Positions 12,001-23,113 of a stretch of DNA of 64,000 nt are shown piece after piece. Position numbers and translations under genes: made by a program. The stretch is from Sipunculus nudus (lineage: Eukaryota; Annelida; Sipuncula; Golfingiida; Sipunculidae). The stretch is taken from the NCBI GenBank assembly GCA_026874595.1, contig CM049306.1:10377019-10441018 (forward strand), in the 5' to 3' direction. Numbering within the stretch: the first letter of the stretch is position 1; the number at the start of each line of letters is the position of its first letter. Under the pieces are notes generated by a model, which was given only the letters and a program-made list of their open reading frames with translations, had not been told where the DNA came from and did not search any database.

Positions 12001-15000
12001 TGTCTAAATAATATTTAAACTACAGTCGTCCCATACAATGCTTTGATGTCTCATTGAACTTTTATTAGCCACGTTAAAGGCGCAAGATTCTCCGGCATTC
12101 AGTGATGTGTTAAATTAATTTCGTGGCCCTACTAGTATTCGTCTTGGATTAGTCGTTATAAACCGAACAAATTGTCATCTATTCTAATCGGATAGATCAG
12201 GCGGTTTAACCAATTAATTTAATTAATTAATCAGCCAAGCAACATACACAGTTGCAACTGTTTCCCAAAACTGTTATGCCTGACCGCACATCAGCATACC
12301 GCTGCGTACCTAGCTGCAGCCTAGCGTTTAAGAAAGAACCTTTTTCGTTGTGTTCCCATACCTCACCCGGCAATGGAACGTGATGAGAATGTGGTGCGGC
12401 CATTAAGTAAGGTTTTGGGAATTTTTTTCTCCAGTGAAGGAGCCTTCCAGATATTTTACGAACATGGGGTGCGGCCATTAGACGACGTGCGGCGGCAAAA
12501 CGCGGATCTACGGTAGGCACAGTCGCTCCGCCGCCGCCGCCGAGATTTCTTTTGGACACAATAACTCAAAAAATATTTCACAGATCTTTACCAAACTTGG
12601 TATATGTATAGATATGGGTGAGAGGACGACGCCTATTTAAAATGAGGTCATGACCTCAACTAGGAGAGTGACCTTGACCTTGAATAGGTTCAATTTTGGG
12701 GAAAATCACACAAATTCTTAAATATCTCAAAAAAACTTGCATGGATTGATCCCAAAATCAAGTTGATCGAAGATCATGGATAGGGTTGTCATGTTCCAGA
12801 AACTGGTGGCGCCACCTATTATTCTTTACTTGTTTTCATGCCGTTTAATATCCCCAAAATTGCTATTTGACAGTACTGTGAGCATTATAAGTCAAAAACT
12901 AATGGACAGATTTCTTTCATATTATGCAAATACATAGATATGGGTTATGGGATGATGTTTATTTAAATTGGGGTCATGACCTTTCCTATGAGAGTGGCCT
13001 TGACCTTGAATATTGCCATATATGGTGAAAATCACACAAAATCATTAATTTCTCAATAAGGGATGCATGCATTGGTCCAAAAATCAACTTGACCGAAGAT
13101 CTTGGATAGTAATGTCATGTACCGGAAACAGGTGGCGCCACCTGTTATTCTTTTACTTGTTTTCGTGCTGTTTAATACCCCATCATTGCCACTTAACAGT
13201 ACATTTATAACCTGTGAGCATTATAAGTCAAAAACTAAAGGACAGATATCTTTCATATTATGCATATACATAGACATGGGTTATGGGATGATGTATTTAT
13301 AAATTGGGGTCATGACCTTTCCTATTAGAGTGGCCTTGACCTTGAATATTGCCATATATGGTGAAAATTACACAAAATCATTAATATCTCAATAAGGGAT
13401 GCATGCATTGGTCCAAAAATCAACTTGACCGAAGATCTTGGGTAGTAATGTCATGTACCGGAAACAGGTGGCGCCACCTGTTATTCTTTTACTTGTTTTC
13501 GTGCTGTTTAATACCCCATCATTGCCACTTAACAGTATTGTGAGCATTATGAGTCAAAAACTAATGGACAGATTTCTTGCATATACATAGACATGGGTTA
13601 GGGGATGATGTATATTGAAATTTGGATCATGACCTTTTCTATGAGAATGACCTTTTCTATGAGTGTGGTCTGATATTAATTGTTGCTGAAGATGGGGGGG
13701 CCTATTCTTAAAGGAGAGGGGATTAATTGTCTGGGGATACTATGGCACCTGCGGTGCCAAGAAACATCTAGTTGATATCAAAATAGGCCCCTTCAATATC
13801 CATTTACCACATCTAGTAGACTAGTAGTCCAAGCACTATCAGAACTAGTAGTCCCAGCACTAGCAGGGCTTCCACTATAGTTATTGACACCTGTGTCCAG
13901 TTTAACTTTTTCTAAATTCTTTGTAATACTTTCTTGCAGTTCAGTGTGTTATTTTAATTTTTCAAACAACTACCATTTACATCCCATCAATGGTAAATTT
14001 GGGAAAAATTGAGACCTTTATTGAAAAAACTGTTACAGGAACGGTAGTTGCATCTCTAGTAGCCAAAAAGTGCCCTGTTTAGCCATTAGCAAAAGGTCTA
14101 AAGCTCAATTATGCATCATTCAAATATACTGCAATTATAAGACGTTTTTTTTTTTATAAACTACAAGTAGCTTGAGGTCAAATTTTTTAAGACTAATAGT
14201 GTACATGAAGATGAATTGTATACAAAGAGATTTACTGGTACATTAATTGCCTTCCCACTGATTGGTCATTCCTTTTGGTTAATCCTTGCAGACACTGCTG
14301 TCATCTGGTGGGTGTTACTTGAACTAATCAGTGTTACTGGTGTTTCACAGACTGAAGGTTGATGATACCATGGTTTTGAGAGCTGCAGAGAACCATAAAA
14401 ACACTTTTAACTTGTAAAATTGTTATCCTCCTAATTTTATAATGGGCCTAGAATTAAGGTGGAATTATCATGACCCTGAATTGGTTAATTTTTTGTGAAA
14501 ATCATACAAATATCAGATAAACCAGGAATGGAATCATGAATTGCTTTGACATTTAGTATGACTCATTGTTTTGTTATCAATACTGGTGGCACCTCTTACA
14601 ATCCATTTTCCTTTTTTATACACTTAACCTCCTCTGCCACAGTCACTTACAAACAATATAAGCAATATTACTGAAAAAGTATTCCACACACTGATGAAAT
14701 GTTGACAATTTTTCTAACATTTTGCATGTATATTGATATCAGTCAAAATTTCTTTGAATTTGGGTCATAACCTTGATAAAGAAAGACATAATGTTTGGTC
14801 ATTTTTAGTCAAACTTGTTCTGCAGACCAGGAATCCCAAGGATGACTTCACTACTAACAACTCTTTTGTATCCACAGTTTAGATAGGATAATTCAAATAA
14901 TGATATTCACATTTCCTCAAAATTTAACAATAAATATTGGGCAGAAGAGGGTGACCATGACATTATATTTGTTGGTTTTGAGTATAATTAAGACAAAAGA

Positions 15001-15798
15001 TCAGATTTCTCTGGAATGGTTTCTTTTTTATCAGAAACATTGCATTTCTGCGGGTCTTAGATATAGTGTCTTCCATGATCAAGACTTGTGGGCCCACCTA
15101 TCTTCTTAATCTATTCAGGCTTTTTAGTAATAGTTTGTTTCATTCAGAAATTGTTATGCCCATCTGGGAAGTTACTTTTGTGCATTACAAGACTTTAAAT
15201 GCCAGCAAAGTTTTATTTATTTATTTGAGGAATGGTTTTAATTTATTTTGCTTGAATAGTGCGTGGCCATTGCCCTTGGTCAGAGTTATCTAATTAACAA
15301 GCCTCTGAATGTGTCACAATCAATCATACTTTGGTGTCATTTTGTTTACATTTCTCAGGATTTGCTACATGGAATATTCTAAAATTTTATTAACCCATTA
15401 ATATTGGAGAGCTTCGTCCATTGACCAAAATTGTCAGTGCTTTCTGCTTTGTGAAGCAGCAATTTATTAGGTACTAGTCATAGATGATGTAAGCTATTGT
15501 AAATATGGGACTTGTCAAGGTGTTGGGATACTGTATGCTAATGCTGATGCTAAAAATATCTCGTCTGATTTTGATGATGCTTTTGTTACAGTTATTCTCA
15601 TCTCGTCGTCGAGTGAGGATGTTCATGATGGATGCGGAGGAAGATGATGATGAGGAAGATGAACCACCTAGCTCTCAAAACACAACACAAGAGGGCGACA
15701 CCAGTCATGATGTTAGTGGATTGAATGACAGCAAGAGGGAGGTGACAGATGATGAGGATAAGGAGAACACTAGTAGATCCAGCCTCGGCATGGAGTAA
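8895..15798 (+). CDS. ANAPC4: Anaphase-promoting complex subunit 4, C-terminal end (3 exons, partial)
   Basis: APC4 is a scaffold subunit of the APC/C, the nuclear/cytosolic E3 ubiquitin ligase that drives mitotic exit. Spliced exons 8895-9074, 10258-10366 and 15592-15798 join in phase to give 496 coding bases ending at TAA (15796-15798). Recognisable stretches are IDIEFYDGDTLSV, corresponding to the FYDDET strand of the vertebrate protein; a segment NMNFRRLENMKAASFAVSGT followed by RRVACVV, corresponding to its LLESMKA..RKVSCVL; and RRRVRMFMMD followed by an acidic run, corresponding to its HVRVFEMD and acidic tail. All junctions are GT-AG. The tail is Asp/Glu-rich and contains KEN; the SUMO consensus sites known in the human tail are not evident. 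The N-terminal propeller and helical bundle are not in the window, and no upstream exon could be found within 8.9 kb. The neighbouring LARGE-like gene is convergent. Confidence 0.9.
10258..10366 (+). CDS. ANAPC4: ANAPC4 exon (penultimate)
   Basis: Acceptor TGCCTTCAG ends at 10257; donor GTAAGT begins at 10367. The first base completes the Leu codon of the previous exon, and the exon ends in phase 0. It encodes STVDLGPHVENMNFRRLENM and then KAASFAVSGTRRVACVV, aligning with the RLLESMKA..RKVSCVL strand-turn-strand of vertebrate APC4. Confidence 0.9.
10976..12513. mobile_element. Nested TIR element of 1538 bp flanked by TA
   Basis: The left terminus CCGTAAATCCGCGTTTTGCC matches the inverted right terminus ending GGATCTACGG with one mismatch, and TA stands on both sides (10974-10975, 12514-12515). 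Comparison with P1, where GGTTTAGCC is uninterrupted, shows a TA target duplication, as in Tc1/mariner-type insertion. The interior lacks a transposase and holds a duplicated block (11578-12090), so it is non-autonomous. Confidence 0.8.
11578..12090. repeat. Two-copy tandem duplication, about 260-bp unit, inside the nested element
   Basis: GCTAGTTCCGTAATC occurs at about 11578 and 11844. Both copies continue through TTATGATCAGCA, TGACCGACG and CATTGAA, and end near AAAGGCGCAAG (about 11817 and 12075). Confidence 0.75.
12590..13650 (+). repeat. Tandem core repeat of P2, about 325-340 bp unit
   Basis: Three full units and a partial one. The anchor GAGCATTATAAGTCAAAAAC recurs near 12878, 13216 and 13540. 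Each unit carries TGACCTTGA and the palindrome AGGTGGCGCCACCT, one site reading CTGGTGGCGCCACCT. Units 2 and 3 are much closer to each other than to unit 1, suggesting recent local amplification. Confidence 0.85.
13772..15591. other. Remainder of last ANAPC4 intron
   Basis: No exon or intact element seen. Traces of decayed family P-like core sequence occur at about 14450-15110 (GGTGGCACCT, weak echoes of the TTGACCTT arm), too diverged to delimit. Confidence 0.5.
15592..15798 (+). CDS. ANAPC4: ANAPC4 last exon with acidic tail and stop
   Basis: Acceptor TTTTGTTACAG ends at 15591; 68 codons then TAA. It begins LFSSRRRVRMFMMDAEEDDD, the final propeller strand followed by an Asp/Glu-rich tail, probably disordered, of about 55 residues ending SLGME. 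The tail holds DEDKENTS, a KEN-like motif. No AATAAA was found close downstream, so the 3' UTR end is not placed. Confidence 0.9.
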   Translation, partial: LFSSRRRVRMFMMDAEEDDDEEDEPPSSQNTTQEGDTSHDVSGLNDSKREVTDDEDKENTSRSSLGME

Positions 15799-16420
15799 AG
15801 TAGTCTGGTCCCTATCCTCTAATCTGTGAACTGGTTATTAGGACTGAGAACCAGACTTCTTAAATGTCTGGTGGTAGTAATAACATAACAAGCCAAGAGA
15901 AAACTATGAAATATTGAAGCATGACAGGACCCAAAGATAAATAGATTTAACTTTTGTCATAATGTATGTGTCTGCTTGTGACTTGCTATAGGGCTGGGAG
16001 GAGTACTTAGTAATTACTGAGTAATTAATTCTAACTGGGCACTCAAGTCTGAACAAGTGTCATCAACCTGACCATTACCTTGACCTTAGAGACTACTTAG
16101 ACTGAATTTCTTTGTCAATATTCCAGGTATAGTTCTATACAGAAGATTGCATGGTATTGGCTGGTAATATTGATGGTAAAGAGGGTATTCTGAGGACATT
16201 TTGTCGCATTTATTTGTTGCACTAATGGCTGAAGAAAAATTTTGGTCGGAAGCAGGGGGTGGGTGGGTTCTTGACCCCCAGAAACCCTCCTCTGGTTAAG
16301 TGCCTGTGTACATACTTAAAATAATTGTAATATGCAGCAATGTTTGCAATGGTGTGATGCTGTTTGCAATTGATTAATTATAATCTATCATCAGTTGTTT
16401 TTAGTGAACCTGTGAGCTTA
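15799..16420. other. ANAPC4 3' flank
   Basis: Probably 3' UTR then intergenic DNA. No canonical AATAAA was recognised and no other structure is supported. Confidence 0.4.
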
Positions 16421-16422
16421 TG

Positions 16423-18620
16423 CGATGGTGCTCCATCGTGTTGTGCGTCGTGCGTCGTCTGTACGTTAACCATAGTTATATAAAAAATGGCAGGAGCTAG
16501 CATCACCAAATTTTTTGCAAATAATCAGTCATCCAAAAAACTATATCGGATTTTGTTGCTTGCCGGAAATCTTCGATTTTGGCAAGCATGTTCGTCAGTT
16601 GCGTATGTTTTGTTGCTTTGTTTGTCATGACTCTCCAGGCCACACTTTTGCATCAATCAACTTGAAACTTACAGGCTTGATTGACAAACCGATTTCTAGG
16701 TGCCCTATTGTTTTTGGTCAACATTGCTCCAAGGTCAAGGGTCAAGGTCACGACAGGTATGGATAACGGTTTTTGCACTATAACTTTGCCATAAATAGGC
16801 TTATCCACTTCTGCAATAGCTCATTTTTTCTTCATCAACTGGCCTTTCTTTTGACATGTAGCTTACTTAAATTTGCCGTTACCATGGTTACATTTTTTTG
16901 GGAGAAATCATGGAAATTGGAAATAACATGACCATTTTTTGTAACTTTGTCAATTTTTAAGCTACAGACGTCTGGTTTTGGTCATTATGTACCTTATAGG
17001 CAGCTTGACATGATAAAACTGAAAGTCTCGCCAAATCTCGCACCATTTCTCGTCAAACGAGAGTCTTCGAGATTTCATTAAATATGACCTACAGGTTGCA
17101 TTTTTTTAACAATGGCTTTGAAATTGATATATTTTGTGTTATTTATAAATATCTCGAAATCAGTTTTTCATTTTTTGGAAATAGCCACCAGGGGGCGTGG
17201 TACCTGAAACACTGTAACATATCATTTTTCTGCAATATCTAAAATAATTTTAAACATGGCACAATTTTTATCATTGTATCTTAAACTAGGAACATTGGCT
17301 TATTCCTCCGCACATGTAGCTTTGTGCTGCCGTTACCATGGTTACCAAATTTGTGGGTTAAACTTGACGATCTGAAAATATGCAGTTTTTGGCTTCTATC
17401 TCGGTTAATATTTATGTTTCAAGGGTCTAGTTTTTTGCATAAGGCTGCTTCCCCTTGGTTCTAAGTCATTCAATTGCAAGTCTCGTCAAATTTCGCTTGG
17501 TTTATCATCAAATGAGAAAAAACGAGATTTCATGGAAATGCTTATAACTCGGCCACTTTTACAGCTACACAGGTCTAGTTTTCGGCATTTCATAACATAT
17601 GACCAGCTTGACACGCCAGAAAAGAAATCAGGCCAAATCTAGCACCATATCTCGTCAAGCGAGAAAAAAACGAGATATCATGGAAATGCTTATAACTAGG
17701 CGACTTGTACAGCTACTCAGGTCTAGTTTTTGGCATTTGGTAACATTTGGCCAACTTGACATAGTAAAACTGCGATACTTGGCGAAATCTCGCACTATAT
17801 CTGGTCAAATGTGGAAAAACGAGATTTCACAGAAATGCATATAAGTCGGCGACTTTCACGGCTTGACAGGTCTAGTTTTTGGCATTCATTAACATTTGGA
17901 CGGCTTGACATGACAAACCTGCAAGACTGGCCAAATCTCGCACCATATCTCGTCAAACGATAAAAAAGGAGATTTCACAGAAATGCTAATAACTCGGCGA
18001 CTTTTACAGCTAGACAGATGTAGTTTTCGCCATTTCATAACATTTAGAGAGTTTGATATGACAAATCTACAAGACTGGCCAAATCCTGCACCATATATCG
18101 TCAAACGAGAAAACACAAGAGTACACAGAAATGCTTATAACTCGGCGACTTTTACAGCTAGATGGATCTAGTTTTCGCCATTTCTTAACGTTTGGCCGTC
18201 TTGACATAATAAAACTGCTCGTCTTGCCAAATCTCGTACTATATCTCGTCAAGCGTGAAAAAAACATGATTTCACGTAAATGCTAATAACACGGCGATTT
18301 TTGCAGCTAGACAGGTCTAGTTTCCGGCATTTTGTAATATTTGACAAACCTGACATGACAAAACTGGAAATCTCGCCAAAGCTCGCACCATTTCCCGTCA
18401 AACGAGAAAACATGAGATTTCATGCAAATGCTTATAACTCAGTGGCTTTTATAGCTAGACAGGTCTAGTTTTCAGCATTTCATATCATTTGGCCAGCTTG
18501 ACATGACAAACCTGAAAACGCCTAGCGACAGCTTGTCACCCCAAACGTCGATTTTAGATATACTGAAGACGATGGGGTGACAGTACAAGCTATTGGGTTC
18601 GCATCAATTCTAGTACGTGC
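16423..18620 (+). mobile_element. Family S repeat with 5' hairpin and tandem core
   Basis: The start is taken at a perfect hairpin CGATGG-TGCT-CCATCG (16423-16438), followed by GTGCGTCGTGCGTCGTC. A unique part with GGAGCTAGCATCACCAAATT (shared with family Q) and a TCAAGGTCA site (16742-16750) leads to a regular 148-bp array. After the array TCACCCC (about 18537) and GGGGTGA (about 18574) form an inverted pair, and a CTAG lies near 18610. The right boundary is uncertain. No coding sequence. Confidence 0.5.
17390..18520 (+). repeat. Regular 148-bp tandem array, about 7 units
   Basis: The anchor AAATGC is at 17536, 17684, 17833, 17981, 18129, 18278 and 18426, giving steps of 148, 149, 148, 148, 149 and 148. 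Units share TATAACTCGGCGACTTTTAC, CAGGTCTAGTTTTCGGCATT and CTCGTCAAACGAGA. They differ by substitutions but hardly in length. Confidence 0.92.
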
Positions 18621-19937
18621 AGATGTGCACGCCATTTCTGACACTAATTTTTCATTTTCATCTACTTCTCGAGCTGTCATTTTCCTGAGTTAAGACAAAA
18701 AGTGACGTTATTCTGTTGGAGAAAATAATTATTATTACATCCACGGTTGACTTACGTGTATTCGTGCAGCAGTTTTTAATACCGAGGCTAGTTTTACTCG
18801 AAAAACTCGTCTCCACGTCTGTCAGCGGGAGAACCATAACTTCCGTAGGGGATTCCCAAACGGCTATGTGTAAAACTCGGAAGTCGGAAGCAAGGATTTT
18901 TTTAAATAAAGCAATGATCGAAGCATAATTAAAATGCTACTAGATCAATGGAAAGTACCATTTTATGTTTATTGATAGAATAAGGTTTTTTCTATCATAA
19001 TGCAAAAATCAAAGTTATCCATCCGAAGTTATAGACTATTTTTTTTTTCTCGGAAATGCCCGATTATGGTCCAGATGTGTAAAACTCGGAAGCCAGTATT
19101 GGCTAATGCACTGGTCATCATATCGTCAGCAAACGTGTCAAGCATTTTCAATTATTTCAATATGACATATATTTCATAAACTCAATCTGTTTTTTAACAT
19201 TCATGATGCTGTTTTTTTTATAATATATAATATTGATATTTTATTTCATTTGTAAAACAAGATTATATTAACTCATCAATATTTTACGCTGTTACGTATT
19301 TTATGTTGGGGGAAAGTTCAGTAAATGTTTAAAAATAAATTGTTACATAGCAAATGTTACAGATATAACACATTCTGTTTAATTAAGAACCTGCATGGTA
19401 CCAGCAACTATTTTGTTCGGAGAGAAGGATGTCCGAAAGCGCACGGTACTACTGTATCGAGAAATCCGACTATAGTCCGGTTAATTTTGTTTTCTGAGGA
19501 TAAAAATATAAGAATCAAATAAAAATAGTCAGTATACACAGAATATTCAGATAAAGATTTTTATAAGGATCAAAATATATTGAATTTTCATATTTGTTCA
19601 ACGTATGGGAAATATATTACTGTTTTTATTTTGAATGACATCGTAATTTATTACTATTTTTAATGCCGTATTAGGGTTTATTATAACATATTTATTATTC
19701 AGTGGTGCATCCATAGAGGGGGCAAGCCACTTCAGACGTAATATCTCTCATTTTATCGAGTTATTTTCCAATTAATTCGTAATTAATTTTCCTTTCTTTT
19801 TCAGATTATTTTTTTTATTCCCCAGCAATTTCATTATTATATTTTTTACTTTCCAATTCACAAGTTTGTGATTTACTCCACTATGAGAGCATCCAAATAT
19901 AAACTAGTATATTGAGGAATCCCCCCCCCCCCCCCCC

Positions 19938-20080
19938 ATCGCATTACCGTGCGAGTCATGCACGGTCTCCCACAGAGCTGAGCTCGGGGTGGGATCGACC
20001 GTGAAAAATCTCACGCCTCCTCGGCTGATACTCAGACTCACGCACTGTGCTCTGCTGCCCGAGCCTGGGCGCTCACAGAT
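19938..20080 (-). repeat. SINE-like repeat, copy 1
   Basis: Matches the copies at 34427-34580 and 38868-38990. Read on the - strand it carries CAGCCGAGGA, GTGAGATTTTTCACGGTCG and then CCC. A 17-nt poly-C (19921-19937) abuts it. A weak tRNA-like B-box is visible only in copy 2, so tRNA origin is inference. Confidence 0.5.
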
Positions 20081-20509
20081 CACAAAAGTCGGTCAAATGC
20101 AAAGATTGTCATAAGATTTAAACATATTAATTATTTGACAACGAGTACTACCTTTAAATAGTGACATTTTGAAAGTTATAAATGTATAGACGCGCGTTTC
20201 ATCATTGACATTAACATGTTATGAACTTTTGAATATTTGGACTTTCCAGTTTATACCGTAATTTTATAGAAATATAAATATTTAAGCCCAACAACATCAG
20301 GTTTTAATATATTGTTCAAAAACATGTAGGAGAATAGTTGCGGAACAGAAAATCCTCATAATCATTTGTTTTAGGTGCCTCAAAATGTCCTCTTTACATT
20401 GCATATTTTAAAAATTAATCCCTTCCCATACCCTCCCCATGTAAATATAAATATCTTTAACAAAAACAAAGCTTAAGATGGGGTGAAATATATTACGTGA
20501 AAATAAACC

Positions 20510-20512
<3 letters not shown>

Positions 20513-20552
<40 letters not shown>
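20513..20552. repeat. (AT)n microsatellite
   Basis: About 20 uninterrupted AT dinucleotides. Confidence 0.95.
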
Positions 20553-20556
<4 letters not shown>

Positions 20557-21527
20557 CTAACAAATAAAAAAATTAAGAAGTTATAGTTTTTCGATTATGT
20601 ATCATGTATTGTATTATACACTCATTAAAAGCAGAATCATGCATAAGCAATTTTAATATTTGCATGCAGCTATAATTATAATGAAACTGCATTTGGGCTG
20701 TGGCTCTTAACTGACCACAAGTTAACCAGTGCGTCTCTGTGACTTCCGAGTTATACACATTGGATCACATCCCATCACTTCTGCCTGAAATCCGAGATGG
20801 CTTCCGAGCACAAAATCATCCATAACTTTCAGATTAAAGAATGGATCACTATTATTCTTCACAGAATGATAATAAAGATCTTATTCTATCGGGGAAAAAA
20901 CAAAATGTTATTGAAGCGTTAGCATTTTGTACATGCTTTAAACTGCTTTATTTATAAGACATTCCTTGGTTTCCGGCTTCCGACTTCCAAGTTTACATAC
21001 ACGACCGCGCCATGACACCTTTAGTTTTGAATGAGAAGTACCGCTTCACGTGAATCGGTGCCACAGTGATGAAAGGAGGTAAAAATGTAATTATTTTTGT
21101 GTAACAACATTTCTTCTTCGATATTAAGCACATATAATACGACTTTATAAGCCTGTGATGCCAAATAATACCAGACAGTAAATATTTTGATCCGACCCTT
21201 AGAATGGGCGTTCTGTTGTGACTGCCATCATGACTCCAGGCCCTATCAGTTTATTTCCGAAGGCCTGAGTGTCATGTTGTCATGGCTAGAAAACGTCTCA
21301 CTGCTTCTTGTCAAACGAGATTAACGGGATTTCATGAAAAAATTTTGAACTTGGTCCCTTTTACACTAGAAAGATATGCAGCTGTTAAAGGTCAGCATGC
21401 ATAAATAAACATATTATCCGTTTCTGCTGCCCCCACAATGTTGCTCATTTATATGACTGTTTCTACATGCACTCTCTGTCTATCTGTCTGTATCATTTCC
21501 ATTTCCGTCAAGCGCGTGACCTCTGGT

Positions 21528-22260
21528 CATCTTGTTTATTTTTTTTCTAACTGCATTTTCTTAGATTTTATAGGGAAAAAGCTAAAAAAGCTTTAAAAAT
21601 CTTCTTCTCCAAAAATGTCCAGCCAAATTGTCCAATATCTCACAGAAATGATCCCTGGAACAATCTTTCTCAAGTTTGTTCGAATGGTTCCAGTTCGGAG
21701 ATTTTTGGCCGAGTCACAGGAGGTTGAACTTTGTTAAATGTGTAAAAAATCATATTAAAATTTAAATCTCAGTAACAGCTGGAGCTATCATCACCAAATT
21801 TTATGCCAATGTTGGTCACATAGGTCATATCTGAAATTGAGGTATTGGTGGCGCCACCTGGATCGGCCTTTTTTGTATGATGTCATCAGTGCCTGTATCA
21901 CATTGAGGGCTACAAAAAACTTCTTCTCTGAAACCATATGGCCAAAATGTTTAATATCGCACAGAAATGAACCTAGGGTAGTTCTTTCTGAGGTTTGTTC
22001 AAATGGTCTCTTTTCAGTGACTTTTGGCAAAGTTATGGGAAGCTGAATTTAGTCATATGCCATAACAGCCCATTTTAGCTCAGTGGCTACAAAGATCTTC
22101 TTCTCAAAAACCACTGGGCCAAATTCTTTAATCTCACACACTAATTATCCTCAGATGTTGATAATTCAAGTTTGTTCAAATGGTTTTGGTTCAGTGCTTT
22201 TTGGCTGAGTTACGGGAAGCTGAACTTAGCCAGTTTGCTGTATCTTCCTATATGAGTTAT
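21528..22260 (+). mobile_element. Family Q repeat with tandem core
   Basis: A small hairpin TGACC-TCT-GGTCA near 21528-21540 opens the element. Three diverged units begin at CTTCTTCTC (about 21601, 21921, 22097) and share CTCACAGAAATGA, AGTTTGTTCAAATGGT and TTTTGGC..AGTTA. One AGGT-like GGTGGCGCCACC palindrome is present at about 21848. Also shares GGAGCT-TCATCACCAAATT with family S. Ends not resolved. Confidence 0.5.
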
Positions 22261-22429
22261 AAACCTGCGAAACGTTTTTCGACTGATGCCACTGAAGCCA
22301 GTTTGTTAAATATTTTACAAGAATAACTATAATTTACAATAATTCTTATAATAATTGTCATTAATTTAATCCACATGAATGATGTTGGGCATTAGCCAAG
22401 ATGATGTCAGCTCTATAAATAGTTTTGGC

Positions 22430-22700
22430 ACAGTGCCAGGATTGTGCAGCCAGGTATAGGTCAAGAGTTCATTCAGTGCAGTTGCTGCATTCTATTTATA
22501 GCTTTGGCAGACTGCTCACTGTGTCATATTTGGCACCAAAGTTCAGCCTGAATCTATTTATAGCTTTGGCAGACTGCCAGCTGTGTCAGATTATGCAACA
22601 GGTCAAAAGTTCACTCAGTGCAGCCAGGTACAGGTCAAAAGTTCACTCATCTAGCCAGGTGCAGCCCAAGAGTTCACTCAGTGCAGTAGCTTGAGGCAGC
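22430..22700. repeat. Short complex repeats around GTCAAAAGTTCACTCAGTGCAG
   Basis: Copies of AGCCAGGT-CAGGTCAAAAGTTCACTCA recur four or five times, interleaved with a duplicated TATTTATAGCTTTGGCAGACTG. The open frame across it is a by-product of the repeat. Confidence 0.75.
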
Positions 22701-22789
22701 AATTTGTCACAGGTCACTCGGGGGCAACTGCCTTACTCACCTAAGCCTTGTCAGCCCAGTGCATCAAACTCTGAGGAAGTTTGATGTAT

Positions 22790-23110
22790 TGGACTGATAT
22801 TTTGACCTGTCTATGCGTCTTTGATGGTATTCTCATTTACAAGACAGGTGGTGCCACCTACATTGACTTTTGCAGTGTATGCGCCTGCTTATTTCTACAG
22901 AGGAATTTGATACATCAGCCTAAAATTGGGCATGTTTATACATATCGGGTAGCTTTATAGTGTACAAGACTGGTGGTGCCACCTACAATAATTTTTTCAC
23001 AGTGTATGTCCCTGCTTATTTCTTAGGAGGGGTTTGACATATCAGTCTGACATTGGGCATATTTATATATCTCTTTGTTGTATATAAGACTGGTGGTGCC
23101 AGCTACAATC
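22790..23110 (+). repeat. Three-unit tandem repeat with GGTGGTGCCACC, about 122-bp period
   Basis: Units centre on GGTGGTGCCACCTAC (about 22849, 22973) and GGTGGTGCCAGCTAC (about 23094), each followed by a GCAGTGTATG..CTGCTTATTTCT segment where complete. The array stops four bases before the left end of P3, so it may be a family relative that P3 inserted into or a left extension of it. Confidence 0.7.
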
Positions 23111-23113
23111 ATT

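Larger units (their letters stand above)
10938..13771 (+). mobile_element. Family P rolling-circle-like repeat, copy P2 (with nested insertion)
   Basis: The 5' end is a hairpin: GTATCGCCAGAC, short loop, GTCTGGAGATAC. The 3' end repeats GTCTGGGGATAC, followed by the perfect hairpin GGCACC-TGC-GGTGCC (13744-13758), nine bases, and CTAG (13768-13771) followed by G. Inside are core repeats at 12590-13650 and a 1538-bp element inserted at a TA near the left end. P1 shows the uninterrupted site. It lies in the last ANAPC4 intron. No ORF of note. Confidence 0.75.
18858..21005. mobile_element. Foldback-type element, inverted arms about 240-270 bp
   Basis: The left arm (about 18860-19105) and the right arm (about 20735-21005) are diverged reverse complements. 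Both carry ACTCGGAAGTCGGAAGC-like sequence, AATAAAGCA, GATAGAATAAG and a second ACTCGGAAG. The arms themselves contain a repeated GTGTAAAACTCGGAAG at each edge. The interior of about 1.6 kb has an AT microsatellite and a SINE-like copy but no transposase. Confidence 0.65.

Noticed and set aside
17390-18520. Regular array considered as a CRISPR-like locus
   Set aside because: Whole 148-bp units repeat without distinct spacers, and the context is animal intergenic DNA.
22425-22694. 89-codon frame (+)
   Set aside because: Runs through short direct repeats of GTCAAAAGTTCACTCA; no family similarity.
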